64,000 nt of DNA from VAZQ01 sp963744275 (GCA_963744275.1 CAVUSX010000021.1:124001-188000); one strand, 5' to 3'; shown: positions 54,378 through 63,774, counted from the first letter of the stretch. Notes: generated by a model not told the origin, from the sequence alone. Numbers and translations are program-made.

Positions 54378-55490
54378 ATGGGCTTCAACGCTTGGATCCG
54401 CGTCTTCACGCTGGTCCTGATATTCTGCGGCGGCACCTTCGTGCGGGCCGATGTCTCGGCGGCTGAAGCGCCGGCCACAATGGCGGGGATTGCGCCGAGC
54501 AGCGTGGTAGGCCCGACCGGCATCGACGTCAAACGTCCCCTTTTTGGCGGGGCCTGCAAGGCCTGCCCTTGGGGCGTCCTCGCCGCCGTCACCAAGGAGG
54601 CGCTCGCGCCCGCCGGCTACGACGTCCAGATCTGCTGGGTCTGCTGGTCCAGCTACGGGCCGCGGGAGATGGCCGACCGGACCAAGCCGGTTTGGCCCGC
54701 CGAGGCCGACAATGTCCCCAAGGCCTATCTGGAGCTGCCGCCGGACGCGATACCGGACATCAGCGCCACCAGCGAAATCAATTTGATCGCGGCATGGAAC
54801 GGCGCGGGCCCTTACGCCAAGGACAACCGGCAGAGACGGAATTACCGCGTCATCGCCGCCGTTCAACAGCCGAATTTTCTGATGATCGCGGCCAACAAGA
54901 CATCCGGGATCACCGATTTGTCGCAAGTCAAGAACCGGACCAAGCCGACCTGGATCGAGATCGTCAACCGCGATGCGGCGATCGACGAGGTTCTCGGATT
55001 TTACGGCATCACCGAGGACGCCCTGAAGGCGAACGGCGGCGGCTTCATTCACACCTCGGAGCGCCGTCCACGCGCCGCAGCGGACCTCTTCATCGGCGGC
55101 GCGCTTCTGGTCGACACCCCCGAGCAACGCGCCTGGTACGAGGCAAGTCAGCTCGATGATCTCGTCTTCTTCGACATACCGGCGCTGCTCTTGAACCATC
55201 TCGCACAGGTTCCGGGATACGGCAGAGCGATCGCGCCGCTGGCGCTGCTGCGAGGCGTGGACAGGCCGATCCCGACCGTCATGCGCTCGGCCCACGTGAT
55301 CTATGTCCGCGACGACGCCCCCGACAGCTTCACTTATGCGGTTGCCAAGGCGCTCGACGAGCATCAGGAGCTGTTCCGGATGTACGGCGACCCGTTCTAC
55401 TACGATGTGCGCCTGGTGGCGCACAGCCCGGTCGTGCCGATGGCGCCGGGCGCCTTGCAGTATTATCGAGAACGCGGTTACGTTCACTGA
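54378..55490 (+). CDS. TAXI-type TRAP transporter solute-binding protein with Cys pairs (370 aa)
   Basis: Signal peptide MGFNAWIRVFTLVLIFCGG; the mature domain resembles TAXI-family periplasmic receptors, with FLMIAANKTSGITDLSQVKN, NRDAAIDEVLGFYGITEDAL, and VIYVRDDAPDSFTYAVAKAL. Two Cys pairs (GACKACPWG and ICWVCWSS) are unusual and may bind metal or form disulfides. The ATG at 54378 has GGGAGG. No TRAP membrane genes are near. Ligand unknown. Confidence 0.75.
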   Translation: MGFNAWIRVFTLVLIFCGGTFVRADVSAAEAPATMAGIAPSSVVGPTGIDVKRPLFGGACKACPWGVLAAVTKEALAPAGYDVQICWVCWSSYGPREMADRTKPVWPAEADNVPKAYLELPPDAIPDISATSEINLIAAWNGAGPYAKDNRQRRNYRVIAAVQQPNFLMIAANKTSGITDLSQVKNRTKPTWIEIVNRDAAIDEVLGFYGITEDALKANGGGFIHTSERRPRAAADLFIGGALLVDTPEQRAWYEASQLDDLVFFDIPALLLNHLAQVPGYGRAIAPLALLRGVDRPIPTVMRSAHVIYVRDDAPDSFTYAVAKALDEHQELFRMYGDPFYYDVRLVAHSPVVPMAPGALQYYRERGYVH

Positions 55491-55602
55491 TGCCCGGGAA
55501 TGCGGGCTGTTTCCCGCGATGACGGAGCCGGGTTTGCTCTCCTGTGTTGCTCGATAAAGCGGCCGGACGGACGAAACGCGGCGCCGCACGGAGGAGGAAT
55601 GC

Positions 55603-56712
55603 ATGAAGCTTGCCCGGACGTTTGCGCCCGCCTGCGCCGCCGCATTGGCCCTCACGGTGACGGCTGCGGTCGCGCAGCCGGCGCCGAAATTCGAGATCGA
55701 CGCGAGCTGGCCCAAGCCGCTGCCGAACAATTGGATCTTCGGCCAGATCGGCGGCATTTTCCTCGACAAGGACGACAACGTCTGGATCAGCCAGCGGCCG
55801 CGTACGGTGAATGATCGCGACAAGCGCGCCGAGCGCGGCGACAAGTCGATCTGCTGCTACACGGCGCCCTCCGTCGTCGAGTTCAACCAGGCGGGCGACG
55901 TGGTCAAGGCGTGGGGCGGACCGAAGGCCGCCCACGGTTATGACTGGCCGCAGAACGAGCACGGCATGTTCGTCGACTACAAAGGCAATGTCTGGCTCGC
56001 CGGCAACGGCGAGGACGACGGCATGGTCCTGAAGTTCACCAATGACGGCAAGTTCCTGATGTCGATCGGCAGGTCCGCCAAGCAGACCAACAGTCTCGAT
56101 CAGACGCGCGTCGGCCGCGCCGCCGACATGGTGGTCGATCCGCAGACCAACGAGCTCTTTGTGGCCGATGGCTACTTCAATCATCGCGTCGTCGTGTTCG
56201 ACGCCGACACCGGCGTGTTCAAGCGCGCCTGGGGCGCCTATGGCAAGCCGCCGACGGACGAGAAGATCACCTATGATCCGAACGTCCTGCCGCAGCAGTT
56301 CGGCAATCCGGTGCACGGCATCAGGATAACCAACGACGGGGAGGTGGTGGTTTCCGACCGCTACAACAACCGCATTCAGGTCTTCCAGAAGAGCGGCACC
56401 TTTGTGCGCGAGATCCCGGTCATGCGCAACTCGACTGCGCCGGGTGTCACCGGCTCGACCGTGTTCTGGCCGGACCGGGGGCAGACCTATTGGTTCACCT
56501 CCGACGACCCCAACGGCCAGATCCATGTGCTCCGCCGCAGCGACGGGCAGGTGGTCGGCAGCTTCGGGCGCGTGGGACGCGGCCCGGGTGAGTTCGAGAA
56601 CCTCCACAACATCGGCATCGACAGCAAGGGCAACATCTACACCGCCGAGGTGCAGGGCCAGCGCGTGCAGCGCTTCCTCTACAAGGGCGGCCTGCCTCCC
56701 ATCGGCCAGTAG
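55603..56712 (+). CDS. Exported NHL-repeat beta-propeller protein (369 aa)
   Basis: Signal peptide (MKLARTFAPACAAALALTVT) and a propeller with NHL-type blades: GIFLDKDDNVWISQRPRTVN, HGMFVDYKGNVWLAGNGEDD, MVVDPQTNELFVADGYFNHR, GIRITNDGEVVVSDRYNNRI, GIDSKGNIYTAEVQGQRVQR. The family includes peptidyl-glycine lyase-like proteins. The ATG at 55603 is preceded by GGAGGAGG. Groups with the Vgb-type and TAXI genes. Confidence 0.88.
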   Translation: MKLARTFAPACAAALALTVTAAVAQPAPKFEIDASWPKPLPNNWIFGQIGGIFLDKDDNVWISQRPRTVNDRDKRAERGDKSICCYTAPSVVEFNQAGDVVKAWGGPKAAHGYDWPQNEHGMFVDYKGNVWLAGNGEDDGMVLKFTNDGKFLMSIGRSAKQTNSLDQTRVGRAADMVVDPQTNELFVADGYFNHRVVVFDADTGVFKRAWGAYGKPPTDEKITYDPNVLPQQFGNPVHGIRITNDGEVVVSDRYNNRIQVFQKSGTFVREIPVMRNSTAPGVTGSTVFWPDRGQTYWFTSDDPNGQIHVLRRSDGQVVGSFGRVGRGPGEFENLHNIGIDSKGNIYTAEVQGQRVQRFLYKGGLPPIGQ

Positions 56713-57105
56713 ATGGGGCTTGCGCTGGTCATCCCGGTTCAGCTGGCGCCGCTGATCCTTTCAGGGTCGATGATCCATCGGCCGTTGGCGCGATTGAACC
56801 TCCGCAATGCTCACGGCGGTTGCCGGCCGTGGCGCCGGATCGAGTGTCCAGCCGATGTTCTGTCTCCCGCGGGCGGCCGGGACCCCGAACGACCGGTCGT
56901 TGGCTCCGGCGCGGGCTGCGCTTGACCGAGCCATGCAAATCAGCTTATTCGGGAAATTGAAACTCCAGAACTGCGCGCCGATCCCGGGCAAACCCCGCGG
57001 TCGGTTTTTTATTGCGCGATGTCGGTCTCGGATCGCGGATTGCGCGTCCGAGCCGCGGCCGGGTTTCGATCAACCACACCCTCAACATGGAAAGGATGGG
57101 ATCAG
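56713..57105. other. Intergenic region without assigned genes
   Basis: No ORF with a plausible start and codon pattern, and no RNA gene or palindrome identified. Presumably holds the promoter of the DUF5681 gene. Confidence 0.35.
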
Positions 57106-57531
57106 ATGCCCTTTCAAATCGGACAAAGCGGAAATCCATCGGGCCGGCCACGCGGCGCCCGCAACAAGCGCACCGTAACGCTGGAGAACATCATGGAAGG
57201 CGAATCGGAGGTCATCACCCGCAAGGCGATCGAGATGGCCAAGGGCGGACATATGGCGGCGATCCGGCTGGTGGTCGATCGCCTGGCGCCCCCCGGCAAG
57301 GAGCGGCCGATCGATTTCGAGCTTCCCGCCCTCGCCTCGCCGGCCGACGCCGTTGCGGCATCGGCCGCGATCGCGGCCGCCGTCTCGGCCGGCGATCTGA
57401 CCCCATTGGAGGCGACCCGATTGTCGAGCGTGGTGCAAACCTATGTGCAGGCGCTGGAGCTGTTCGATATCGAGAAGCGCCTGACGAAAATCGAACGAGA
57501 CCACCAAGAGCATGCCAACCAGAACGGCTGA
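57106..57531 (+). CDS. DUF5681 domain protein (141 aa)
   Basis: Opens MPFQIGQSGNPSGRPRGARN, the DUF5681 signature, found in many alphaproteobacterial genomes and in phage or mobile contexts. The rest is helical, with RKAIEMAKGGHMAAIRLVVD. I chose the ATG at 57106 because the domain begins there. No other phage genes surround it. Function unknown. Confidence 0.8.
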   Translation: MPFQIGQSGNPSGRPRGARNKRTVTLENIMEGESEVITRKAIEMAKGGHMAAIRLVVDRLAPPGKERPIDFELPALASPADAVAASAAIAAAVSAGDLTPLEATRLSSVVQTYVQALELFDIEKRLTKIERDHQEHANQNG

Positions 57532-57715
57532 TTTTCGCCGGCCCGGCGCTGCGGCAAGGCCGCAAGGAGCTATTGTTCTTTACAATGGCCCCCGGCGCCT
57601 GCCAAAGGCAGCGCCAGGGGCTTAACCGATTGGTGCCTTTGTGGTTTCCCTAAGCCACATTGGCATTTCCCCAGATGCCGCGCGGTATTGATAACAACGG
57701 ACACCGGGACCGGTC

Positions 57716-59806
57716 ATGAACACGAGCGCGGCGCAGTATCGGCTGGGCGTCGATGTCGGCGGCACCCATACGGATCTGGTGCTGCTCGATGCCTTGAGCG
57801 GCCAGGTGATGGTCGAGAAGGTGGCGAGCACGCCGAGGAATCCGGCGCTCGGGGTGCTCGAGGGGGTGGCGCGTTTCGTGGCGCGCGGGATCGCGCCCGG
57901 CAGCATCGCGTTCTTCGCCCACGGCACCACCATCACCACCAATGCGCTGCTGGAGATGCGGGGCGCCAAGGTCGGGCTGCTGATCACGCAAGGCTTCCGG
58001 GCCGTGCAGGAGATCCAGAACCAGGCCCGCGACGGCAATCTGTTCGATTATTTCCATGCCAAGCCGGCCCCGATCGCGCCCCAGAGCCTGACCCGGGAGA
58101 TTCCCGAGCGCTCCGACTACGAGGGCCAGACGCTGGTGCGGCTCGATCGCGAGGCGGTGCGGCGCGCCGCCCGCGAGCTCGCGGCGGCCGGCGTCGAATC
58201 CATCGCGGTCTGCTATCTGTTCTCGTTCATGAACCCGGCCCATGAGCAGGAGACCCGCGCGCTCATTCATGCGGAATACCCGCAGCTCCATGTCTCGCTG
58301 TCGAGCGAGGTGCTGCCGCGTATCCGCGAATGGGCGCGCATGTCCACCACGCTGGTCAATGCCTATCTGGAGCCGGTGCTGGTGCATTATATCGATCATC
58401 TCAACCGCGGCCTCGATGCGGCCGGCGTCTCCACCGGACAGCGCTTTTTGATGCAGTCGAACGGCGGCGTGATGCCGTTCTCGGCCGCCATCGCGGGCGG
58501 ACGCACCGTGCACACGCTGCTCTCCGGCCCGGCCGCCGGCGCCCAGGCGAGCGCCCATCTGGCGGAGGACGAGGCGCGCTGCGGCCTCGTCACCCTCGAC
58601 ATGGGCGGCACCAGCGCCGACATCGCCTTCATCGAAGGCGGCGTGCCGCTGGAGGTGACCGAAGGCACCATCGCGCGCCGGCAGATCGACGTGCCGGCGC
58701 TCGACATGACCTCGATCTCGGCCGGCGGCGGCTCGATCGCCTGGATCGACGGCGGCGGCTTTCTCAATGTCGGGCCGCAGAGCGCCGGCGCCGATCCGGG
58801 CCCGGTCTGCTACGGGCGCGGCGGCACGCGGCCGACCGTCACCGACGCCGACCTGGTCTGCGGCTTTCTCAATCCGGAATATTTCCTCGGCGGCGCCCAG
58901 GTGCTCGACATCAAGGCGGCACGGGCCGCGCTCTTGAGCCAGATCGCCGAGCCGCTGAAGATGGACCTGCTGGAGGCCGCGGGCGGCATCCAGCGCATCG
59001 TCGACATGCGCATGGCCGACGAGGTGCGGGTGTTCGCCGCCAAGCGCGGCGTCGACCTCTCCGCCTTCACGCTGCTGCCGTTCGGCGGCGCCGGCGCCGT
59101 GCATGCCGCCGCGGTGGCGGCCGAGCTCGGCATGCGCCGCATCCTGGTGCCGCCGCGGCCGGGCGCGTTCTCGGCGCTGGGGCTGCTGTGCACCGACGTG
59201 GTGCACGATTACATCCGCTCCGAGCTCAAGCCGCTGGCCGAGGTCACGCCCGTGCATGCCGAGGAGATTTTCGCGCAGCTCGAGCACAAGGCGCGCGAGG
59301 AATTGCGCCACGAGGGCATGAACCCCTCCGAGGGTCGCTTCGCGCGCGAGCTCGATCTGCGCTACACCGGCCAGGGCTACGAATTGCGCACGCCGCTCGA
59401 CGGTTTGTTCGGCACCCTTCTGACCGAGGAATCGCTTGCCGCCGTGCGCGCGCGCTTCGACCAGCGCCACGCCCAGATCCACGGCCATGCCGCCAGGGAG
59501 CGTCCGGTGGAGCTGGTGAGCTATCGGCTGCGCCTGCGCGTGACCGTGCCCAAATACCAGCCGGTGCCGGAGCCGGCCCCGGGCGCGCCGCGCCCCATCG
59601 AGACCGCCATCAAGGGCCGCCGCCGCATGCATCTGCCGGGCAAGGGCTCGGCCCATGCGGTGCTCTACGAACGCGAGCGCCTGGACATCGGCGCCACCGT
59701 CAGCGGCCCCGCCATCATCGAGCAGTTCGATTCGACCACGGTGATCCCGCCGGGGTGGAGCGGAAGGGTGGATGCGTATCGCAACTTGATCCTGCGGAGC
59801 GAGTAG
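57716..59806 (+). CDS. hyuA: Hydantoinase/oxoprolinase subunit A (696 aa)
   Basis: ATP-dependent hydantoinase/5-oxoprolinase A. The N-terminal Hydant_A domain has YRLGVDVGGTHTDLVLLD, FAHGTTITTNALLEMRGAKV and the ASKHA-type phosphate motifs; the central part has LDMGGTSADIAF and GPVCYGRGG; the C-terminus contains PFGGAGAVHA. Partner of the B subunit 212 bp downstream. Hydrolyses a hydantoin or oxoproline ring; substrate unknown. Confidence 0.93.
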   Translation: MNTSAAQYRLGVDVGGTHTDLVLLDALSGQVMVEKVASTPRNPALGVLEGVARFVARGIAPGSIAFFAHGTTITTNALLEMRGAKVGLLITQGFRAVQEIQNQARDGNLFDYFHAKPAPIAPQSLTREIPERSDYEGQTLVRLDREAVRRAARELAAAGVESIAVCYLFSFMNPAHEQETRALIHAEYPQLHVSLSSEVLPRIREWARMSTTLVNAYLEPVLVHYIDHLNRGLDAAGVSTGQRFLMQSNGGVMPFSAAIAGGRTVHTLLSGPAAGAQASAHLAEDEARCGLVTLDMGGTSADIAFIEGGVPLEVTEGTIARRQIDVPALDMTSISAGGGSIAWIDGGGFLNVGPQSAGADPGPVCYGRGGTRPTVTDADLVCGFLNPEYFLGGAQVLDIKAARAALLSQIAEPLKMDLLEAAGGIQRIVDMRMADEVRVFAAKRGVDLSAFTLLPFGGAGAVHAAAVAAELGMRRILVPPRPGAFSALGLLCTDVVHDYIRSELKPLAEVTPVHAEEIFAQLEHKAREELRHEGMNPSEGRFARELDLRYTGQGYELRTPLDGLFGTLLTEESLAAVRARFDQRHAQIHGHAARERPVELVSYRLRLRVTVPKYQPVPEPAPGAPRPIETAIKGRRRMHLPGKGSAHAVLYERERLDIGATVSGPAIIEQFDSTTVIPPGWSGRVDAYRNLILRSE

Positions 59807-59857
59807 ATGGGCTTGCCTGGCAACTCGTCGCAGCGTGCTCCTTCGTCCCCGCGTGCC

Positions 59858-59890
59858 ATCAGGGCGTTTACGCCCGTCTGCGACGGGCTA
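59858..59890. repeat. GGGCGTTTACGCCC-type unit
   Basis: AGGGCGTTTACGCCCGTCTG followed by CGACGGGCTA. It lies between hyuA and hyuB, within the operon. A CTCTCCCG-type hairpin follows near 59,945-60,000. Confidence 0.65.
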
Positions 59891-60018
59891 TGGAGAAGGC
59901 CGGGATGAGGGGTCTCTCGGCAGCTCAGGCATTTTGCGGAGAGGCCCCCTCACTCCCGCGCTGCGCGCGTCGAACTCTCCCGAAGCGGGGCGAGGTAGCA
60001 TCGAGGACCGAATGAACT

Positions 60019-61677
60019 ATGGACGCCATCACCATCCAGATCCTGCGCAACAAGATCACCAGCCTGGTCGATGAGATGCATTATCATTTCTATCGCTCCG
60101 GCTACTCGACCATCATCCGCGAATCGCGCGACTTCAGCTGCGTGATCCTCGACCGCGACGGGCGCCTGATCGTGGCGCCGCCGATGTTCTTCCATGCGCC
60201 GGTCTATCGCCATCTGGTCGGCCGCATCCTGGAGCTCTATGGCGCGCAAGCGCCAAGCGCGATCCAGGACGGCGACGTGTTCGTCTCCAATCATCCCTAC
60301 GAGGGTGGCCTGCCGCATGTGTCCGACATGGCGTTCGTGGCGCCGGTCTTCGCCGACGGCGCGATCGTGGCCTTCTCGGGCTCGATCGCCCACAAGGCCG
60401 ACCTGGGCGGCACGGTCGCGGGCTCGACCTCGGCCAATGCCACCGAGATGTTCCACGAGGGCGTGCTGGTGCCGCCGATCAAGATCTGGGACGCCGGACG
60501 CGCGCTGCCCGATATCGAGCGCTTCATCCTCGCCAACAGCCGGCAGCCGGAACTGGTGCGCGGCGACATGCAGGCCCAGATCGCCGTCACCCAGATGGGC
60601 GCCGCGCGGGTCAAGGAGCTGTGCGGGCGCTTCGGGGCCCCCACGCTCACGCAGGCCTTCGCCGCCATTCTCAAGGGCGCGGCCGACGAGCTCAAGACTG
60701 CCATCGCCAGGCTGCCGAACGGCACCGCCGCGGCGGAGGGCTATCTCGACAGCGACGGCGTGGTGGTGGAGCAGCCGGTCAAGCTCGCCGTCACCGTCAC
60801 GATCGCCGACGGCAGCGCCGGCTTCGACTTCTCGGCCAGCGATCCGCAGGCCAAGGGACCGATCAATCTGCGGCCCTCGATGGTCGAGGCCTGCGTGTTC
60901 TATTGCCTGCTCGGCAGCCTCGATCCGAACCTGCATTTCAACGACGGCATGCGCGACGTGGTGAGCCTCACCTTGGCGCCCCGCACCGTCACCAATGCGG
61001 AGCCGCCGGCGCCGGTCTCCAACTATCAGATGGTCAACCTGATGCTGGTGGACGTGATCCTGGAGGCGCTGGCCAAGCTCAATCCGGGCCGCGCCATCGC
61101 GCATTCCGGCGCCTCCAGCGCGCTCGGCATCGCCTGGAGCAAGGGCCGGCCGGGCCAGTCCGCCATGCAATACGAGATCGCCGGCTCCGCCTATGGGGCG
61201 GGCGTCGGCCACGACGGCGTGACCGCGACCGCGACCCATTTGAGCAATCTGCACACCACCCCGATCGAGATTTTGGAATCCGAGTTTCCCTGCCGCATCG
61301 CGCGCTTCGGCCTGGTGCCGGATTCGGGCGGCGCCGGGCAATGGCGCGGCGGCCTGGCGATGCAGCGCGAATATGAATTGCTGGAGAACGCCACCGTGGT
61401 GCGCCGCTTCAACAAGACCCGCTTCCCGCCGCAAGGGCTGGCCGGCGGCAAGCCCGGCAGCCGCGCCCGCTTCGTGCTGCGGCTCGGCACCAAACAGGAG
61501 CTCGAGACCAAGGCCTCGGCCCGGGTCGAGATGAAGGCGGGCGAGCGATTCTTGCTGCAGAGCGCCGGCGGCGGCGGCTACGGCGATCCGCGCCGCCGCG
61601 ATCCGGCCGCGCTTGCGAGCGATGTGGCGGAAGGCTATGTGTCGCCCGCAGCGGCCAAGACGGATTACGGAAGTTAG
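60019..61677 (+). CDS. hyuB: Hydantoinase/oxoprolinase subunit B (552 aa)
   Basis: Hydantoinase_B domain: ITIQILRNKITSLVDEMHYH at the start, FVSNHPYEGGLPHVSDMAFV, SIAHKADLGGTVAGSTSANA, and C-terminal GGAGQWRGGLAMQREYEL and SAGGGGYGDPRRRDP. Works with HyuA. Start ATG 60019. Confidence 0.93.
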   Translation: MDAITIQILRNKITSLVDEMHYHFYRSGYSTIIRESRDFSCVILDRDGRLIVAPPMFFHAPVYRHLVGRILELYGAQAPSAIQDGDVFVSNHPYEGGLPHVSDMAFVAPVFADGAIVAFSGSIAHKADLGGTVAGSTSANATEMFHEGVLVPPIKIWDAGRALPDIERFILANSRQPELVRGDMQAQIAVTQMGAARVKELCGRFGAPTLTQAFAAILKGAADELKTAIARLPNGTAAAEGYLDSDGVVVEQPVKLAVTVTIADGSAGFDFSASDPQAKGPINLRPSMVEACVFYCLLGSLDPNLHFNDGMRDVVSLTLAPRTVTNAEPPAPVSNYQMVNLMLVDVILEALAKLNPGRAIAHSGASSALGIAWSKGRPGQSAMQYEIAGSAYGAGVGHDGVTATATHLSNLHTTPIEILESEFPCRIARFGLVPDSGGAGQWRGGLAMQREYELLENATVVRRFNKTRFPPQGLAGGKPGSRARFVLRLGTKQELETKASARVEMKAGERFLLQSAGGGGYGDPRRRDPAALASDVAEGYVSPAAAKTDYGS

Positions 61678-61751
61678 TAGCCCGCATGAAGCCGCAAGGC
61701 GCAATGCGGGAGCAGCGTTCTCGGATTACGCAAGCGCTCCATCCGGGCTAC
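61677..61751. repeat. Dispersed repeat (GTAGCCCGCATGGAGCG type), between hyuB and the racemase-like gene
   Basis: GTAGCCCGCATGAAGCCGCA and CAAGCGCTCCATCCGGGCTAC; overlaps the TAG stop of hyuB. Confidence 0.8.
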
Positions 61752-61773
61752 GAAGATGCGGAGGAATGGGCAC

Positions 61774-62499
61774 ATGGCATTCTCCAGCTGGCGCGGTCTC
61801 GTCGGCATGATCAATCCGACCATGCGGCCGGGGGTGACCGAGGAGGTCATTCGGCTCTTGCCGGAGGGCATCGGGCTCATCCCGATCTTCCTGAACATCC
61901 GGCGCGGCACCGCGGACGAGTTCGAGACCATGATGCCGCATTACGAGAAGGCTATCGCGCTCTTGGCCGAGCAGAAATGCGACCTGATCCATCCGCACGG
62001 CGCGCCGCCCTTCATGGTGCAGGGCTTCAAGGGCGAGGCCCGCATCGTGGCGGCCTGGGAGAAGAAGTTCAAAACCCCGATCATGAGCGTGGCGCAGAAC
62101 CATGTCCGGGCCCTCAAGGCCCTCAAGGCCAAGAGCATCGTGGGGGCCACCTACTTTCCGCCCGCGCTCAACGCCATCTTCGCCAAATATTTCAAGGACG
62201 CCGGCTTCACGGTGCGCGACATGACCGGCATCGACGTGCCGTTCGACAAGGTGCAGGAGCTCTCGGGCGAGCAGGTCTACGCCCACATCAAGCGCAATTT
62301 CCTCAAGAGCAAAGGGGCGGACGCCATCTACATGCTGGGCTCGGGCTGGCGCACCCTCGACATCATCAAGCTGCTGGAGCAGGATTTGCAGGTCCCGGTG
62401 GTGCATCCGGTGCCGGCGCGGGTGTGGGAGTTCCAGAAGCGGCTGCATGTGCGCGAGCCGCGCGCCGGCTACGGTTATCTGCTGGAAGCGCTGCCGTAG
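61774..62499 (+). CDS. Asp/Glu racemase-fold protein lacking the usual catalytic cysteines (241 aa)
   Basis: Resembles maleate isomerase/arylmalonate decarboxylase/Asp-Glu racemase enzymes: GLVGMINPTMRPGVTEEVIR, HYEKAIALLAEQKCDLIHPH, KTPIMSVAQNHVRALKALKA. At the positions where a nucleophilic Cys is normal I see HPHGAPPF and YMLGSGWRTLD, so both catalytic Cys appear to be missing. The only Cys is in AEQKCD. The ATG at 61774 has GGAGGAA. It follows hyuAB, so it may act on the product of ring opening. Confidence 0.78.
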   Translation: MAFSSWRGLVGMINPTMRPGVTEEVIRLLPEGIGLIPIFLNIRRGTADEFETMMPHYEKAIALLAEQKCDLIHPHGAPPFMVQGFKGEARIVAAWEKKFKTPIMSVAQNHVRALKALKAKSIVGATYFPPALNAIFAKYFKDAGFTVRDMTGIDVPFDKVQELSGEQVYAHIKRNFLKSKGADAIYMLGSGWRTLDIIKLLEQDLQVPVVHPVPARVWEFQKRLHVREPRAGYGYLLEALP

Positions 62500-62544
62500 G
62501 GGCGCCGACCACGCGTGCCGAAATCTGAGACGGGAGCGAGATCG

Positions 62545-63648
62545 ATGATCATGAATTGGCGACGGCTGCTGGGTCTCGGTATGGGCATGAGCCTGCTCGG
62601 CATGGCGAGCCTGCTCGCAGTGGCGAGCCTGCTCGCGGTGGCGAGCCTGCTGGCGATGCAGGCCGCTCAGGCGCAATCGGTCGAGCAGTTCTACAAGGGC
62701 CGCGCCGTCACCATGCTGGTCGGCACCGCGCCGGGCGGCATCAACGACATCTCGGCCCGCCTGGTGGCCAAGCATCTCGGCCGCTTCATTCCCGGCAGCC
62801 CGACCATCGTGGTGCAGAACAATCCCGGCGCCGGCGGGCTGATCACCGCCAACAAGCTCTACACCAATGCCGAGAAGGACGGCTCCGTGCTCGCCAAGTT
62901 CGAGCGCGCCGTGCCGCAGCAGCAGATCCAGGGCGATCCCAACGCGCAGTTCGATTCCACCAAGTTCGTCTGGCTCGGCAGCCTGTCGTCCTACACCAAC
63001 GACGCCTATTTCCTGCTGGTCAACGCCAACAACCGCATCAAGAACGTCGGTGAGCTCAAAGGTCCCGGCATGCCGATCACTCTCGGCTCCGACAATTCGG
63101 CCTCCAGCAATCTGATCTTCGCAGTCATCGCCAAGGAGATCCTCGGCCTCAACGTCAAGGTGATCCGCGGCTATACCGGGGCGGCAAGCCTGTTCCTGGC
63201 GATGCAGAGCGGCGAGCTCGACGGCCAGTTCGTGGGCCTGAGCTCGATCAAGAGCGGCCAGCGCGATTTGTGGAGCAAGGGCGCGTTCCGGCCCCTGATG
63301 GCGTTCGGCCGCACCACCCGGCATCCGGATTTTCCGGACGTTCCAATCGGGCGCGAGCTGACCCAGGACCCCAAGGCGCTGGCGCTCATCGGCTTCGCCG
63401 AATTGCCGTTCTTCATGGCGTTGCCGTTCGCGGCGCCGCCCGGCATCCCGCCCGACCGCGCCCAGGCGCTGCAGACCGCGTTCATGGACATGAGCCGCGA
63501 CCCGGCCTTCGTGACGGAGGCGGAGAAGATCGGCATCGACATGAGCCCGGTCGACGGCGCCGGCATCTTAAAGCTGCTCACCGCCACCGCCGCCACCCCC
63601 AAGGACGTGATCGCGCGCTACTCCGCGATCGGGGCGGAGAAGAAGTAG
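62545..63648 (+). CDS. Bug/TctC-like substrate-binding protein (367 aa)
   Basis: Receptor of the tripartite tricarboxylate system: VEQFYKGRAVTMLVGTAPGG, IVVQNNPGAGGLITANKLYT and GYTGAASLFLAMQSGELDGQ. The signal peptide contains a threefold repeat of an 18-bp unit (SLLAVA in protein, about 62,603-62,656), which lengthens its hydrophobic core. GGGAG precedes the ATG at 62545; another ATG lies two codons later. It closes the hyuAB group, so it may bind the substrate. Confidence 0.9.
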   Translation: MIMNWRRLLGLGMGMSLLGMASLLAVASLLAVASLLAMQAAQAQSVEQFYKGRAVTMLVGTAPGGINDISARLVAKHLGRFIPGSPTIVVQNNPGAGGLITANKLYTNAEKDGSVLAKFERAVPQQQIQGDPNAQFDSTKFVWLGSLSSYTNDAYFLLVNANNRIKNVGELKGPGMPITLGSDNSASSNLIFAVIAKEILGLNVKVIRGYTGAASLFLAMQSGELDGQFVGLSSIKSGQRDLWSKGAFRPLMAFGRTTRHPDFPDVPIGRELTQDPKALALIGFAELPFFMALPFAAPPGIPPDRAQALQTAFMDMSRDPAFVTEAEKIGIDMSPVDGAGILKLLTATAATPKDVIARYSAIGAEKK

Positions 63649-63667
63649 GAAAGGCGGCGAGAATTCT

Positions 63668-63774
63668 GTAGCCCGGATGAAGCGAAGCGCAATCCGGGAA
63701 CGGCGCTCCCGCATTGCGCGGAGTTTATCATCGGGCGGCGCTTTGCGCCGACCCGTTGGCTCCATGCGGGCTAC
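63668..63774. repeat. Dispersed repeat (GTAGCCCGGATGAAGCG type), long copy
   Basis: Begins GTAGCCCGGATGAAGCGAAG and closes GCTCCATGCGGGCTAC, with an insertion (CATCGGGCGGCGCTTTGCGC) in the middle. Confidence 0.75.

Noticed and set aside
57106..57531. Prophage hint from DUF5681
   Set aside because: No capsid, terminase, integrase or lysis genes surround it, and composition matches the chromosome.
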